Shown here one piece after another: positions 52,535 through 61,438 of a stretch of 64,000 nt of DNA. The translations under genes were made by a program, and so were the position numbers. The notes below the pieces were generated by a model that worked only from the letters and a program-made list of their open reading frames with translations, was not told the DNA's origin and did no database searches. This stretch comes from Methylobacterium sp. R2-1 (GTDB lineage Bacteria; Pseudomonadota; Alphaproteobacteria; Rhizobiales; Beijerinckiaceae), in NCBI RefSeq assembly GCF_014191355.1, contig NZ_JACHWM010000007.1, positions 124,001-188,000 of the forward strand. The letters run 5' to 3'. How positions within the stretch are numbered: the first letter of the stretch is position 1; the number at the start of each line of letters is the position of its first letter.

Positions 52535-52732
52535 ATGTCGAAGCATCTGAAGACGGATACGCCGACCGATGCCGACCTGAAGGGCAACCCGGGCATCGGG
52601 CAGTCGAAGGGGATGACCGGGACGGACCCGGAGGCGATCGAGGGAGAGTCCACCTTCGAGGGCGATGTCGAGAACGAGACCACGGCGGAGGGTGGGGTCG
52701 ATCCCGATCACCGCGGGCGGAGCAACGCCTAA
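52535..52732 (+). CDS. small acidic hypothetical protein
   Basis: 65 residues, MSKHLKTDTPTDADLKGNPG, then GIGQSKGMTGTDPEAIEGES. It is highly charged, lacks hydrophobic segments and is probably disordered, ending DPDHRGRSNA. GGGAGA lies 10 nt upstream of the ATG. Small hydrophilic proteins of this kind are common in Methylobacterium and often stress-linked; the upstream GGAAC-N16-GGTT supports that guess only weakly. Function unknown. Confidence 0.65.
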   Translation: MSKHLKTDTPTDADLKGNPGIGQSKGMTGTDPEAIEGESTFEGDVENETTAEGGVDPDHRGRSNA

Positions 52733-52759
52733 GCGATCGTTGGGGCGGCTCAGCCCGCC

Positions 52760-53494
52760 TCAGCCGATCAGCCAGCGCAGGGAGCGGCGCAGTTCCCTCG
52801 TGCCGTTGCGGTCGAACCAGGCGCCGTGGCTGAACAACACCCGCTCCGGCGACAGGGCGACGAGGGCTGCCGCGGCCCGGGCCGCCTCGTGCTTGCGCAG
52901 CCGCACCACCAGTCGAAGATAGATCGGCGCGCGTCCGTCGGGTGCGGTCGCACCGGCGATCCGCAGGAGCGGACGCAGCAGGGGCGGCAGCTTGCCCGGC
53001 TCCAGATTCAGGATGAGATCGGTCAGGATCAGCGTCGCCGAGGCGGTGTGGAAGAAGGCCACCTCCCGGAACCCGAATCCGCCGGGCACCACCACCTGCG
53101 TCAGATCGTCGAACCATTCGGGTGGCGCCGCGTCGCCGAGATCCCGGTCGAGCCGCACGCCCGCCTGACGGACCTGCCGACGCTCGCGCAGGTTCGGGGC
53201 GGCCCAGGTCAGGGCCTGCGGGCAATGACGTTGCCACTCCCTCAGATAGGTCCAGTGCGTGACGTTGGGCGCGACGAGGTGGCGGATCGGCCCGAGCGCC
53301 TCGATCTCGCGGTGCAGATCCGCGTCGTAGCGGGTCGGCGAGTGCAGCCAGATGCCGCCGTCGGAGAGCCGCACCACGGTCATGCGCACCGGCAGCGGCA
53401 GGCCCGCGGCGTGGATCGGGCCGCTGTCCACGATCCAGAGGCCGAAGGCCACGGGCTTGAGCACGTCGAGGGGCGGGTAGGTCGGATCGCTCAC
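52760..53494 (-). CDS. DUF4336 family protein
   Basis: 244 residues matching the DUF4336 family, a metallo-beta-lactamase-like fold without all metal ligands: VLKPVAFGLWIVDSGPIHAAGLPLPVRMTVVRL, GGIWLHSPTRYDADLHREIEALGPIRHLVAPNVTHWTYLREW, FREVAFFHTASATLILTDLILNL and VLFSHGAWFDRNGTREL. NVTHWTYL stands in place of an HxHxDH motif. Its catalytic role is unknown. It converges with the small gene at 52535, 27 bp between stops. Confidence 0.8.
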   Translation of the reverse strand: MSDPTYPPLDVLKPVAFGLWIVDSGPIHAAGLPLPVRMTVVRLSDGGIWLHSPTRYDADLHREIEALGPIRHLVAPNVTHWTYLREWQRHCPQALTWAAPNLRERRQVRQAGVRLDRDLGDAAPPEWFDDLTQVVVPGGFGFREVAFFHTASATLILTDLILNLEPGKLPPLLRPLLRIAGATAPDGRAPIYLRLVVRLRKHEAARAAAALVALSPERVLFSHGAWFDRNGTRELRRSLRWLIG

Positions 53495-53822
53495 GGTGTC
53501 GGGTCCGGGATCGAGGGGCTCAAGCGAGGCTCATCATGGAGCCGCCGCTCGGCAGCCGCGTGACAGGAGCAGAGTGAGTGCGGGGCGGGCAACATTGGCG
53601 CGGCGACGAACCCTGAGATCGCACGTGCCGGATGGCCTTGGCGATCGATACCCTTCCAACCTGGGCCCTCTCGCGAAGTTTCTGAAGAATGCCCCCGGCA
53701 ACCTTTTTCCGCCCTGTCGGGCCGCGGGAACAAAGCTACCGCGTCGGCCTTCCCGTGATGACCGCTCCCACGCGGCCGGAGCGCCGGCCGGCATCCCGTC
53801 CCACCTCGCACAGGAGAAGGCT

Positions 53823-54722
53823 GTGGCGCAGCAGATCCCGATCAGCCGCCAGGCCCGCGCCGACGATCCGCGGGCCGATGCCGAGCGCGACGACGGCACC
53901 CACGCGTTCGCGCCCGATCTCGCCTATCGCCGCCTCGTGCTGGCCAATGTCGTCTTCGTCGGCATCCCCGGTGCCGGCGACCGCAACTGGGTCCTTGTCG
54001 ATGCCGGCATTCCCGGTTCGAAGGCCGCGATCCGCAATGCCGCCGCCGCCCGCTTCGGCGAGGGCGCCCGGCCGGCGGCCATCGTGCTGACCCACGGCCA
54101 TTTCGACCATGTCGGCGTGCTGGAGGATCTGGCGGAGGAATGGGACGTCCCCGTCTACGCCCACGGACTCGAGCGGCCCTATCTCGACGGCAGCGCCGCC
54201 TATCCAACGCCGGATCCGAGCGTGGGGGGCGGCTTGATGGCGCGCATCGCGCCGCTCTACCCCACCAAGCCCGTGGACGTGTCGTCCCGCCTGCAACTCC
54301 TGCCCGCCGACGGCAGCGTGCCGCCGATGCCGGGCTGGCGCTGGCTGCACACGCCCGGCCATGCGCCGGGCCACGTCTCGTTCTGGCGCGAGGCCGACCG
54401 CAGCCTGATTGCGGGTGACGCCTTCGTTACCACCGCCCAGGAATCGGCCTATGCCGTGGTGACGCAGGAGCCGGAGGTCCATGGGCCGCCGATGTATCTG
54501 ACCATCGATTGGCCGGCCGCGGGCGGCTCCGTGCGCAGCCTCGCCGCGCTCAAGCCCGAACGGGCGGTGACCGGCCATGGACGACCCCTCCAGGGGCCGG
54601 AACTGCGCCGCGGCCTCGACGCGCTGGCGCAAGATTTCGAGCGCATCGCCGTGCCGGATCAGGGCCGCTACGTCGAGACGCCGGCGCGGGCCGAGGACGG
54701 CTCCGCCTACCGCTCGCCGTGA
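53823..54722 (+). CDS. metallo-beta-lactamase-fold hydrolase
   Basis: 299 residues from a GTG at 53823, chosen because AGGAG lies 5 nt upstream and the fold begins soon after. Metal-binding HxHxDH in LTHGHFDHVGVLED, a further His in LHTPGHAPGHVSFW, Asp in LIAGDAFV and the final His in AVTGHGRPLQG make a complete dinuclear site. It shows FVGIPGAGDRNWVLVDAG in the first strands. Broad family including glyoxalase II-like and lactonase-like enzymes; the substrate is not predictable. Encoded 11 bp ahead of the DUF2243 gene and probably in one operon with it and a small membrane protein. Confidence 0.87.
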   Translation: MAQQIPISRQARADDPRADAERDDGTHAFAPDLAYRRLVLANVVFVGIPGAGDRNWVLVDAGIPGSKAAIRNAAAARFGEGARPAAIVLTHGHFDHVGVLEDLAEEWDVPVYAHGLERPYLDGSAAYPTPDPSVGGGLMARIAPLYPTKPVDVSSRLQLLPADGSVPPMPGWRWLHTPGHAPGHVSFWREADRSLIAGDAFVTTAQESAYAVVTQEPEVHGPPMYLTIDWPAAGGSVRSLAALKPERAVTGHGRPLQGPELRRGLDALAQDFERIAVPDQGRYVETPARAEDGSAYRSP

Positions 54723-54733
54723 GGCCGCCGGCG

Positions 54734-55267
54734 ATGGCGTCGCGCGATCAACCGAGCGCTCTCGCGCCGGCGGAGGGGGGCGACTTCCCGGTCGCGGCGG
54801 GTGTGCTGTTCGGGCTCGGCCTCGGCGGCTTCTTCGACGGCATCGTGCTGCATCAGGTGCTGCAATGGCACCATATGCTCAGTTCCTGGTACCCGATCAC
54901 CTCGATCGAGAACCTCGAACTCAACACGCTCTGGGACGGGATTTTCCACAGCGCGACCTACGTCTTCGTCGTGATCGGGCTGTTCATCCTGTGGCGCCGG
55001 GCACGGGGGCGGCATCTGCGCTGGTCGAACCGGGCGCTGGTCGGCAGCCTGCTCGTCGGCTGGGGGCTGTTCAACCTCGTCGAAGGCCTGATCGACCACC
55101 AGTGGTTCGGCGTTCACCACGTCAACGAGCGGGTGGACCGGGCGCACTGGCTCGCCTGGGACCTCGGCTTCCTCGCCTGGGGCCTCGCCATGCTGCTGGG
55201 CGGAGTCTGGCTGTTGCGCACGGGGCGCGGGCGGACAGGCGTGGCCCCCGCCGCGCTGCGGCGATGA
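54734..55267 (+). CDS. DUF2243 membrane protein
   Basis: 177 residues with four membrane helices. The family signature FGLGLGGFFDGIVLHQVLQWHHMLS is followed by NTLWDGIFHSATYVFVVIGLFILWR, WGLFNLVEGLIDHQWFGVHHV and DLGFLAWGLAMLLGGVWLL. The several in-membrane His/Asp/Gln residues (HQVLQWHH, DHQWFGVHH) would suit metal or quinone binding; this is a guess. The stop overlaps the next small gene (ATGA). Confidence 0.87.
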   Translation: MASRDQPSALAPAEGGDFPVAAGVLFGLGLGGFFDGIVLHQVLQWHHMLSSWYPITSIENLELNTLWDGIFHSATYVFVVIGLFILWRRARGRHLRWSNRALVGSLLVGWGLFNLVEGLIDHQWFGVHHVNERVDRAHWLAWDLGFLAWGLAMLLGGVWLLRTGRGRTGVAPAALRR

Positions 55268-55443
55268 GGCGGGCAAAGGACGACGACCTGCGGCCGGCAG
55301 TCAATGGCTTGCGCCAGGCTTGGCCCTGGCTCGTCCTCGCCACGGGCCTCGGTTTCGCGACGATGCCGGTTTGGCGCGCCCTGGCCTTCGGCGTGCGGGT
55401 GAGCGCGGAGGATCTGCTGCAGATCCGCTGCCTGCCGTGGTAA
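55264..55443 (+). CDS. small single-helix membrane protein
   Basis: 59 residues, MRRAKDDDLRPAVNGLRQAW, then a helix PWLVLATGLGFATMPVW and a short tail ending QIRCLPW. Coupled to the DUF2243 gene by the ATGA overlap, so probably expressed with it. No family recognised; a role as partner of DUF2243 is inferred from coupling alone. Confidence 0.6.
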   Translation: MRRAKDDDLRPAVNGLRQAWPWLVLATGLGFATMPVWRALAFGVRVSAEDLLQIRCLPW

Positions 55444-55658
55444 GGGCCCGTTGCGCCGCGGGCTACGCTCTGTGCCACGTGCCTCGAAGCCGCGGCGCCG
55501 ATCCTCCGGCTCTTCGCGCCCGCCGTCCGATCGGCTAAACGGGCCGTCGATTCAGTGTCTCTCACGTGGCTCCCGCTGCGCCGTCGCGGCCGGCAGGGCA
55601 GGGCGACCGGTGACCGGGCGTTTCGTAGGGACTTCCAGACGGCAGGAAGCGGATTTCG

Positions 55659-57044
55659 ATGACGGCAGGCGCGAACCAGGGAGCGGAGAGCAGCTTCACC
55701 GCGATCGTGCTGGCGGCCGGAAAGGGCGTGCGGATGCGCTCCGACCGGCCCAAAGTGCTCCATGCGTTGGCCAATCGCTCCATGCTCGGCCACGTGCTCG
55801 CCGCCGTGCAGGAGGCGGGGGCCTCCCGCCTCGCCGTAGTCGTCGAGCCCGGCCGCGAGGACGTCGTCCGCGAGATCGAGCGGCTGGCACCCGGCGCCAG
55901 CATCCATCTCCAGGCCGATCGCCTCGGCACGGCGCACGCGGTTCTCACCGCCCGCGCGGCGCTGGAGGGGGGGCGGGACGTGCTCGTGGCGTTCGGCGAT
56001 ACGCCGCTGGTCACGGCCGAGACGTTTGCCCGCCTGCGCGCCCCCCTGCGCGAGGGTGCGGCGGTGGCGGTGCTGGCCTTCGAGGCCGCCGACCCAACCG
56101 GCTACGGGCGGGTGCTGACGGAAGAGGGCCGCGTCCGGGCGATCCGCGAGGAGAAGGACGCCTCCGAGGACGAGCGGGCCGTCCGTCTGTCGAATGCCGG
56201 GCTGATGGCACTCTCCGGTGCCCACGCCCTCGGCCTCTTGGAGCGGATCGGCAACGACAACGCCAACCGCGAATACTACCTCACCGACGCGGTGGCGCTC
56301 GCCGTCGCCGACGGGCTCCCTGTGGCCGTCGTGCCCGTCGCCGAGGCGGAAGCGCAGGGGGTCAACGATCGGGTACAGCTCGCCGTCGCGGAGGCCACGA
56401 TCCAGGCGCGCCTGCGCCAGGCGGCCCAGCTCGGCGGCGCAACGCTGATCGCGCCGGAGACGGTCTTCTTGAGCGTCGACACGGTTCTCGGCCGCGATGT
56501 CATTGTCGAGCCGCATTGCGTGTTCGGTCCCGGCGTCGTCGTTGGCGACGGCTGCACCATCCGCGCCTTCTCGCACTTGCACGACGCTCGGCTGATGGAG
56601 GGCGTCGATATCGGCCCGCACGTGCGCCTGCGCGGCGGCGCGGTGCTGGGGGCGGGCGTCCATCTCGGCAACTTCGTCGAGATCAAGAACGCAACCTTGC
56701 ACGCGGGTGCCAAGGCCTCGCACCTGACCTATCTCGGCGACGCCGAGGTCGGGGCAGGGGCCAATATCGGCGCGGGCACTATCACCTGCAATTACGACGG
56801 CGTTTCGAAGCATCGTACGCTGATTGGCGAGGGCGCCTTCATTGGCTCGAACTCGGCCCTGGTGGCGCCGGTCAGTGTCGGCGCGGGCGCGCTGGTCGGG
56901 GCCGGCTCGGTCATCACCCGCGACGTACCGGCGGACGCGCTCGCCGTGGCGCGGGGGCGGCAGGTCACCCGCGAGGGGGCAGCCAAGACACTGCGCGAGA
57001 CGCTGAAGGCGGCCAAGGCCGCCCGCGAGGCCAGGAAGAGCTGA
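55659..57044 (+). CDS. glmU: bifunctional GlmU (GlcNAc-1-P uridyltransferase / GlcN-1-P acetyltransferase)
   Basis: 461 residues, close to the usual 456. The N-terminal uridyltransferase has IVLAAGKGVRMRSDRPKVLHAL, LQADRLGTAHAVLTAR and VLVAFGDTPLVTAETF; the C-terminal acetyltransferase is a left-handed beta-helix with hexapeptide repeats and the active-site region KASHLTYLGDAEVGAGANIGAGTITCNYDG. It makes UDP-GlcNAc for peptidoglycan and LPS. GlmS follows 183 bp downstream in the same direction. Confidence 0.96.
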   Translation: MTAGANQGAESSFTAIVLAAGKGVRMRSDRPKVLHALANRSMLGHVLAAVQEAGASRLAVVVEPGREDVVREIERLAPGASIHLQADRLGTAHAVLTARAALEGGRDVLVAFGDTPLVTAETFARLRAPLREGAAVAVLAFEAADPTGYGRVLTEEGRVRAIREEKDASEDERAVRLSNAGLMALSGAHALGLLERIGNDNANREYYLTDAVALAVADGLPVAVVPVAEAEAQGVNDRVQLAVAEATIQARLRQAAQLGGATLIAPETVFLSVDTVLGRDVIVEPHCVFGPGVVVGDGCTIRAFSHLHDARLMEGVDIGPHVRLRGGAVLGAGVHLGNFVEIKNATLHAGAKASHLTYLGDAEVGAGANIGAGTITCNYDGVSKHRTLIGEGAFIGSNSALVAPVSVGAGALVGAGSVITRDVPADALAVARGRQVTREGAAKTLRETLKAAKAAREARKS

Positions 57045-57227
57045 GCGGCGGAGCGGAAAGGCACGAAGCGGCGGGTGCTGGCCTTCTCGCGCTTCGGTCC
57101 GTACAAGCCGTTCCATCCGCGCCACGCTTCAGGTCAGACTCTTGCATCGCAGGGAGCCGAGCCTGGGCGGACGTCCCATCACGGGATGGAACGGCGCATC
57201 TCTAATCAGGCGGCTTCAGGATCGGCC

Positions 57228-59054
57228 ATGTGCGGAATCGTCGGCATCGTCGGGCGTGAGGCAGTCGCGGATGCGCTGGTCGAGGCGCTGCGGCGACTCG
57301 AATATCGCGGCTACGATTCGGCCGGCGTCGCCACCCTGGAGCACGGCCGGCTCGATCGCCGACGGGCCGAGGGCAAGCTCTCGAACCTCCAGCGCAAGCT
57401 GGTCCAGGCGCCGCTGCCCGGCGCCATCGGCATCGGCCATACCCGCTGGGCCACCCACGGACGCCCGAACGAGACCAACGCCCATCCACACGCCACCGAG
57501 CGGCTGGCGGTGGTCCATAACGGCATCATCGAGAACTTCCGCGAGTTGAAGAGCGAGCTTGAGGCGGCGGGTGCCCGCTTCGAGAGCGAGACCGACACCG
57601 AGGTCGTGGCCCAGCTCGTCAGCCACCTGATGGGGCAGGGGCTCGGGCCCGTGGCCGCCGTCGAGGCGGCGCTGCCGCGCCTGCACGGCGCCTTCGCCCT
57701 GGCCTTCCTGTTCGCGGGCGAGGAAAACTTCCTGATCGGCGCCCGCCACGGCGCGCCCCTGGCCATCGGCTTCGGGCAGGGTGAGACCTATCTCGGCTCG
57801 GACGCCCTGGCGCTGGCGCCCTTTACCGACGAGATCACCTATCTCGAAGAGGGCGACTGGGCGATCCTGACCCGCGACGGCGCCGAGATCCGGGATCTCA
57901 CCGGCAAGGCGGTGCGCCGGCCGCGTCAGCGGATCGCGACGCAAGCCTTCCTCGTGGACAAGGGCAACCACCGCCACTTCATGGCGAAGGAGATCCACGA
58001 GCAGCCGGAGGTCGTCGGCCGCACGCTCGCCCACTACATCGACATGGCCCGTGGTCAGGTCGTCCTGCAGGAGGATCTGCCCTTCGACTTCGCCCGGCTC
58101 TCGCGCCTCTCGATCACCGCCTGCGGTACCGCCTACTACGCCGGCTTGGTCGCCAAGTACTGGTTCGAGACCCTGGCGCGTCTGCCGGTCGAGATCGACG
58201 TCGCCTCCGAGACCCGCTACCGCGAGCCGCCGCTGGAGCGGGACGGGCTGACGCTCGTGATCTCGCAGTCGGGCGAGACCGCTGACACGCTCGCCTCGCT
58301 GCGCTACGCCAAGAGCCAGGGCCAGCACACGCTGGCGGTGGTCAACGTCCCGACCTCGACCATCGCCCGGGAATCGTCGGTGGTGATGCCGACCTTCGCC
58401 GGACCGGAGATCGGTGTGGCCTCCACGAAAGCCTTCTCCTGCCAGCTCACGGTGCTGCTTTGCCTCGCGCTCGCCGCCGGCCGCGCCCGCGGTACGCTGA
58501 GCGCGGAGCGCGAGCGCGCCATCGTCGACGCGCTCATCACCGCCCCCGGACTGATGGCCGAGGCGGTCAAGATGGAGGCGGAAGTCGAAGGGCTCGCCCG
58601 CGAGATCGCCAAGGCCCGCGACGTGCTCTATCTGGGCCGCGGCACGAGCTACCCGATGGCGCTCGAAGGGGCCCTGAAGCTGAAGGAAATCAGCTACATC
58701 CATGCGGAGGGCTACGCGGCCGGCGAGCTCAAGCACGGGCCGATCGCGCTGATCGACGAGAGCGTGCCGGTGATCGTGATCGCGCCCCACGACGCGATCT
58801 TCGAGAAGACCGTCTCGAACATGCAGGAGGTCGCCGCCCGCGGCGGAAAGATCATCCTCGTCGGCGACGCGAAGGGCGCGGCGGCGGCCGGGCTGGACAC
58901 GCTGGCGACGCTGACCATGCCGGACGTGGATCCGGTGATCGCGCCGATCGTCTACGCGGTGCCGATCCAGCTCATCGCCTATCACACCGCCGTCTTCATG
59001 GGCAAAGACGTCGATCAGCCGCGCAATCTGGCGAAGTCGGTCACGGTGGAGTGA
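57228..59054 (+). CDS. glmS: glutamine-fructose-6-phosphate aminotransferase (isomerizing)
   Basis: 608 residues, the standard length. The start at 57228 puts Cys2 (MCGIVGIVG) at the N-terminus as the glutaminase nucleophile needs. The N-terminal class II glutaminase domain (HTRWATHGRPNETNAHPH) is followed by two SIS sugar-isomerase domains (ITACGTAYYAGL, SQSGETADTLASL, VASTKAFSCQ, LGRGTSYPMALEGALKLKEISYIHAEGYAAGELKHGP) and the C-terminal LAKSVTVE. Catalyses the first committed step of amino-sugar synthesis. Partner of GlmU upstream. A long hairpin lies downstream. Confidence 0.97.
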   Translation: MCGIVGIVGREAVADALVEALRRLEYRGYDSAGVATLEHGRLDRRRAEGKLSNLQRKLVQAPLPGAIGIGHTRWATHGRPNETNAHPHATERLAVVHNGIIENFRELKSELEAAGARFESETDTEVVAQLVSHLMGQGLGPVAAVEAALPRLHGAFALAFLFAGEENFLIGARHGAPLAIGFGQGETYLGSDALALAPFTDEITYLEEGDWAILTRDGAEIRDLTGKAVRRPRQRIATQAFLVDKGNHRHFMAKEIHEQPEVVGRTLAHYIDMARGQVVLQEDLPFDFARLSRLSITACGTAYYAGLVAKYWFETLARLPVEIDVASETRYREPPLERDGLTLVISQSGETADTLASLRYAKSQGQHTLAVVNVPTSTIARESSVVMPTFAGPEIGVASTKAFSCQLTVLLCLALAAGRARGTLSAERERAIVDALITAPGLMAEAVKMEAEVEGLAREIAKARDVLYLGRGTSYPMALEGALKLKEISYIHAEGYAAGELKHGPIALIDESVPVIVIAPHDAIFEKTVSNMQEVAARGGKIILVGDAKGAAAAGLDTLATLTMPDVDPVIAPIVYAVPIQLIAYHTAVFMGKDVDQPRNLAKSVTVE

Positions 59055-59122
59055 GCCGGCGGGAGTACCGCTCGGCCACGAGCCCCTGTTTTCACTCAAA
59101 GTGACGGCATGGGCCGTCGCTC

Positions 59123-59155
59123 GGCGCATCGACCCGGCATCCGGATCGATGCGCC
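59123..59155. terminator. hairpin between convergent glmS and HbpS-like genes
   Basis: 15-bp arms with one mismatch, GGCGCATCGACCCGG / CCGGATCGATGCGCC, and a three-base CAT loop, in the 111-bp gap between the two stop codons. Next to it at 59103-59118 is a smaller stem GACGGC/GCCGTC. No T tract; it may act on both strands. Confidence 0.6.
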
Positions 59156-59165
59156 TGCCGTAGTA

Positions 59166-59600
59166 TCAGGTGCGCCAGGGGTGGTCGGGCAACTCGGTGT
59201 CGCCGATCGCGCTGGCGCCTGCGAGCGCCACCGCGTCGTCGTTCTCCACCGACGAGCCGCTGACGCCGATGGCGCCCGACATCTCGCCGTCCGCATCGAC
59301 GATCGGAATGCCGCCGGGGAAGGTGATCAGGCCCTGGTTCGAGTGCTCGATGCCGTAGAGCGAGCCGCCGGGCTGCGACAGGGAGCCGATCTGCCCCGTC
59401 TTCATGCCGAAGAACACGGAGGTCTTGGCCTTCTTCTGCGCGATATCGATCGAGCCGACCCAGGCGCCGTCCATGCGATGGAAGGCCTTCAGGTTGCCGC
59501 CGGAATCGACGATCGCGATACACATCTGCGTTCCGAGTTCGACCGCCTTGGCGCGCGCGGCCTCAATCGCCTTTTCCGCCTGCTCGATGGTGACGTGCAT
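59166..59600 (-). CDS. GlcG/HbpS-family (DUF336) haem-binding-like protein
   Basis: 144 residues of the GlcG/HbpS fold: [77 protein letters not shown] and [25 protein letters not shown]. Members bind haem or corrinoid-like cofactors or lie in alcohol and glycolate degradation loci; a function here is not fixed. AGGGAGAGGA before the ATG at 59600 decides the start. No signal peptide. Converges on glmS. Confidence 0.85.
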   Translation of the reverse strand: MHVTIEQAEKAIEAARAKAVELGTQMCIAIVDSGGNLKAFHRMDGAWVGSIDIAQKKAKTSVFFGMKTGQIGSLSQPGGSLYGIEHSNQGLITFPGGIPIVDADGEMSGAIGVSGSSVENDDAVALAGASAIGDTELPDHPWRT

Positions 59601-59836
59601 CGCGTCCTCTCCCTGAAACTTAGCTACAACGGGCTGTACCGAGGTAAGATTTCGTGGGCCCCGATCAAGTTGCCTCGCGCACCACTCATACGAAATCGGG
59701 TTCGTTGCTTCGCGAGGCGGATTTCGCACGTCGCTCAGGCCCGCGCAGGCTGCTGATGCGGCGCGCCGGTGCCGGCCGCTCTTGAGCCGTCCACGCGCAG
59801 CGGCTAGGTCTCTGCCCCGGAGAGCGGGAGGCCGGG

Positions 59837-60682
59837 ATGGATCCGTCCGCCCGCTCGTCCGCCTCTCGAGGTGCATGCGTGGCGCCGACCCTCTCGCCGA
59901 TTCCGGATGCTCCGGAACCCGCCTCGTCCAAGACGCGCGTCAGCGCCCGCGGCCGGCTGCGGACCTATTTCCTCACCGGCGTGATCGTCGCGGGCCCGCT
60001 CGCGATCACGATCTACATCACGTGGTGGTTCATCGCCCTGATCGACGGGTGGGTGAAGCCGCTGGTGCCGGCGAGCTACCTGCCGGACCACTACCTGCCA
60101 TTCTCGATTCCGGGCCTCGGCCTCGTCATCGCCTTCGTCGCGGTGACCTTGCTCGGCTTCCTCACCGCCAACCTCGTCGGGCGCTCGGTGGTGGAGTTCG
60201 GCGAGGTGCTGCTCGCGCGCACGCCCGTCATCTCCGGCCTCTACCGCGGGCTGCGCCAGATCTTCGAGACGCTGTTCTCGGCCAACGGCACCTCGTTCCG
60301 CACCGTCGGACTGGTGGAGTTCCCGGTGAAGGGGACGTGGTCGGTGGTGTTCCTCTCGGCCCCCGCGGCGAATGAAGTGCAGGGCGCGCTCCAGGCGAAG
60401 GAGGGCGGCGAGCACGATTACGTCGGCGTGTTCCTGCCCTGTGCGCCGAACCCGACCACGGGATTCTTCTTCTACCTGCCGCGCGCCGAGATCGTGGAGA
60501 TCGCCATCAGCGTCGACGATGCGGCTAAGCTCGTGATGTCGGCAGGCGTGATCCAGCCGGAGGATCCGCGGGCGGGCTTCCACGCCATGGCCGCCTCCCT
60601 GCGCCAGGCGCAGGTCGCGGAAGGGGAGGCGGCTCCGGATACAGAAAAGGCGCGCCGGGAACCGGCACGCCCTGATCTCTAG
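59837..60682 (+). CDS. DUF502 membrane protein
   Basis: 281 residues. The family core is [31 protein letters not shown], then [54 protein letters not shown] and [16 protein letters not shown]. There are two N-terminal helices and a soluble beta-rich part ending with VIQPEDP. Widespread, function unknown; Arabidopsis COV1-type proteins share the fold. The C-terminal tail is charged. Converges with the small gene at 60722. Confidence 0.87.
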   Translation: MDPSARSSASRGACVAPTLSPIPDAPEPASSKTRVSARGRLRTYFLTGVIVAGPLAITIYITWWFIALIDGWVKPLVPASYLPDHYLPFSIPGLGLVIAFVAVTLLGFLTANLVGRSVVEFGEVLLARTPVISGLYRGLRQIFETLFSANGTSFRTVGLVEFPVKGTWSVVFLSAPAANEVQGALQAKEGGEHDYVGVFLPCAPNPTTGFFFYLPRAEIVEIAISVDDAAKLVMSAGVIQPEDPRAGFHAMAASLRQAQVAEGEAAPDTEKARREPARPDL

Positions 60683-60721
60683 GCCCTGATCTTTAAGTCC
60701 GATCTTACGGCTTTTTTCGCC

Positions 60722-61048
60722 TCAGTGGTGGAGCGAAGCCTTCTCGACCGGTAGCGTCGGCGGAGTCGCGTCGGCGACCTGATGCCCGATCACGGGGCGA
60801 GCAACCGGCGAGGACCAGTCGGTCGCGATCTGGACAGTCAGCAACAGGGCAAGGCCCGCGCACAGCGCGTTGGCCGCGATCCAGAGCCGGCGCGAAGATT
60901 GCCGCACGGCGCTCACCAGAGCGTCCGACGTCGTCTCGTCGCGCGTCTCGCGATCCGAGATCGGCATGAGCCAGGGTTCGACGGAGAGCGTATCGGCTCC
61001 CCAATTCTCGGAGGAACCCGGCAGGCGTTGGAACGGTGCGATCGACAT
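60722..61048 (-). CDS. hypothetical protein with one membrane helix
   Basis: 108 residues starting MSIAPFQRLPGSSENWGADT. A perfect AGGAGG lies 6 nt before the ATG at 61048, which decides the start over an ATG at 61075. Soluble N-terminal half (PWLMPISDRETRDETTSDAL), one helix near 62-82 (LWIAANALCAGLALLLTVQIA) and a short tail ending VEKASLHH. No family recognised. Its promoter region may include the repeats near 61291-61327. Confidence 0.65.
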   Translation of the reverse strand: MSIAPFQRLPGSSENWGADTLSVEPWLMPISDRETRDETTSDALVSAVRQSSRRLWIAANALCAGLALLLTVQIATDWSSPVARPVIGHQVADATPPTLPVEKASLHH

Positions 61049-61438
61049 CGCGATCCTCCTTTTTTCCAGTGGCACCCCGGTCTACGAGGCCGTTTGTTCA
61101 TCTCCAGTTAAGCGACGATTGGGGCAAATACAAGGTAATTCCGCTTTTTCCGCCCTGCCGCGCGCTCACTTCGAGTGAGAGCGATGCTGTGCAAGGGATT
61201 GATCGGAAATAGAAATCTTCCTTTTTGCGGGCAGCGTTGCCGCAGCCGGGGAGTTTCCGGCGCGATGCCTTCGACTTTCTGAACGGCCCATTCAGGATCG
61301 CATGTTCCTGAACGACATCCTGAACGAGTGACCGCGTTCGGCATCCGGCGGTCGCCTTCGCAATGGCAGGGGCTGGCCTCGCTCCTCCCCGCGCTGGCGA
61401 ATGACACGGCTTGCCGCGTCGATCGAGCGGCCGCGATG
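61049..61438. other. gene-free region with short inverted/direct repeats
   Basis: 390 bp without a plausible gene. TTCAGGA at 61291-61297 and TCCTGAA at 61306-61312 form an inverted repeat, and TCCTGAACGA is repeated at 61306-61315 and 61318-61327. These may be an operator for the leftward small gene or belong to the end of recG transcription. Confidence 0.5.
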
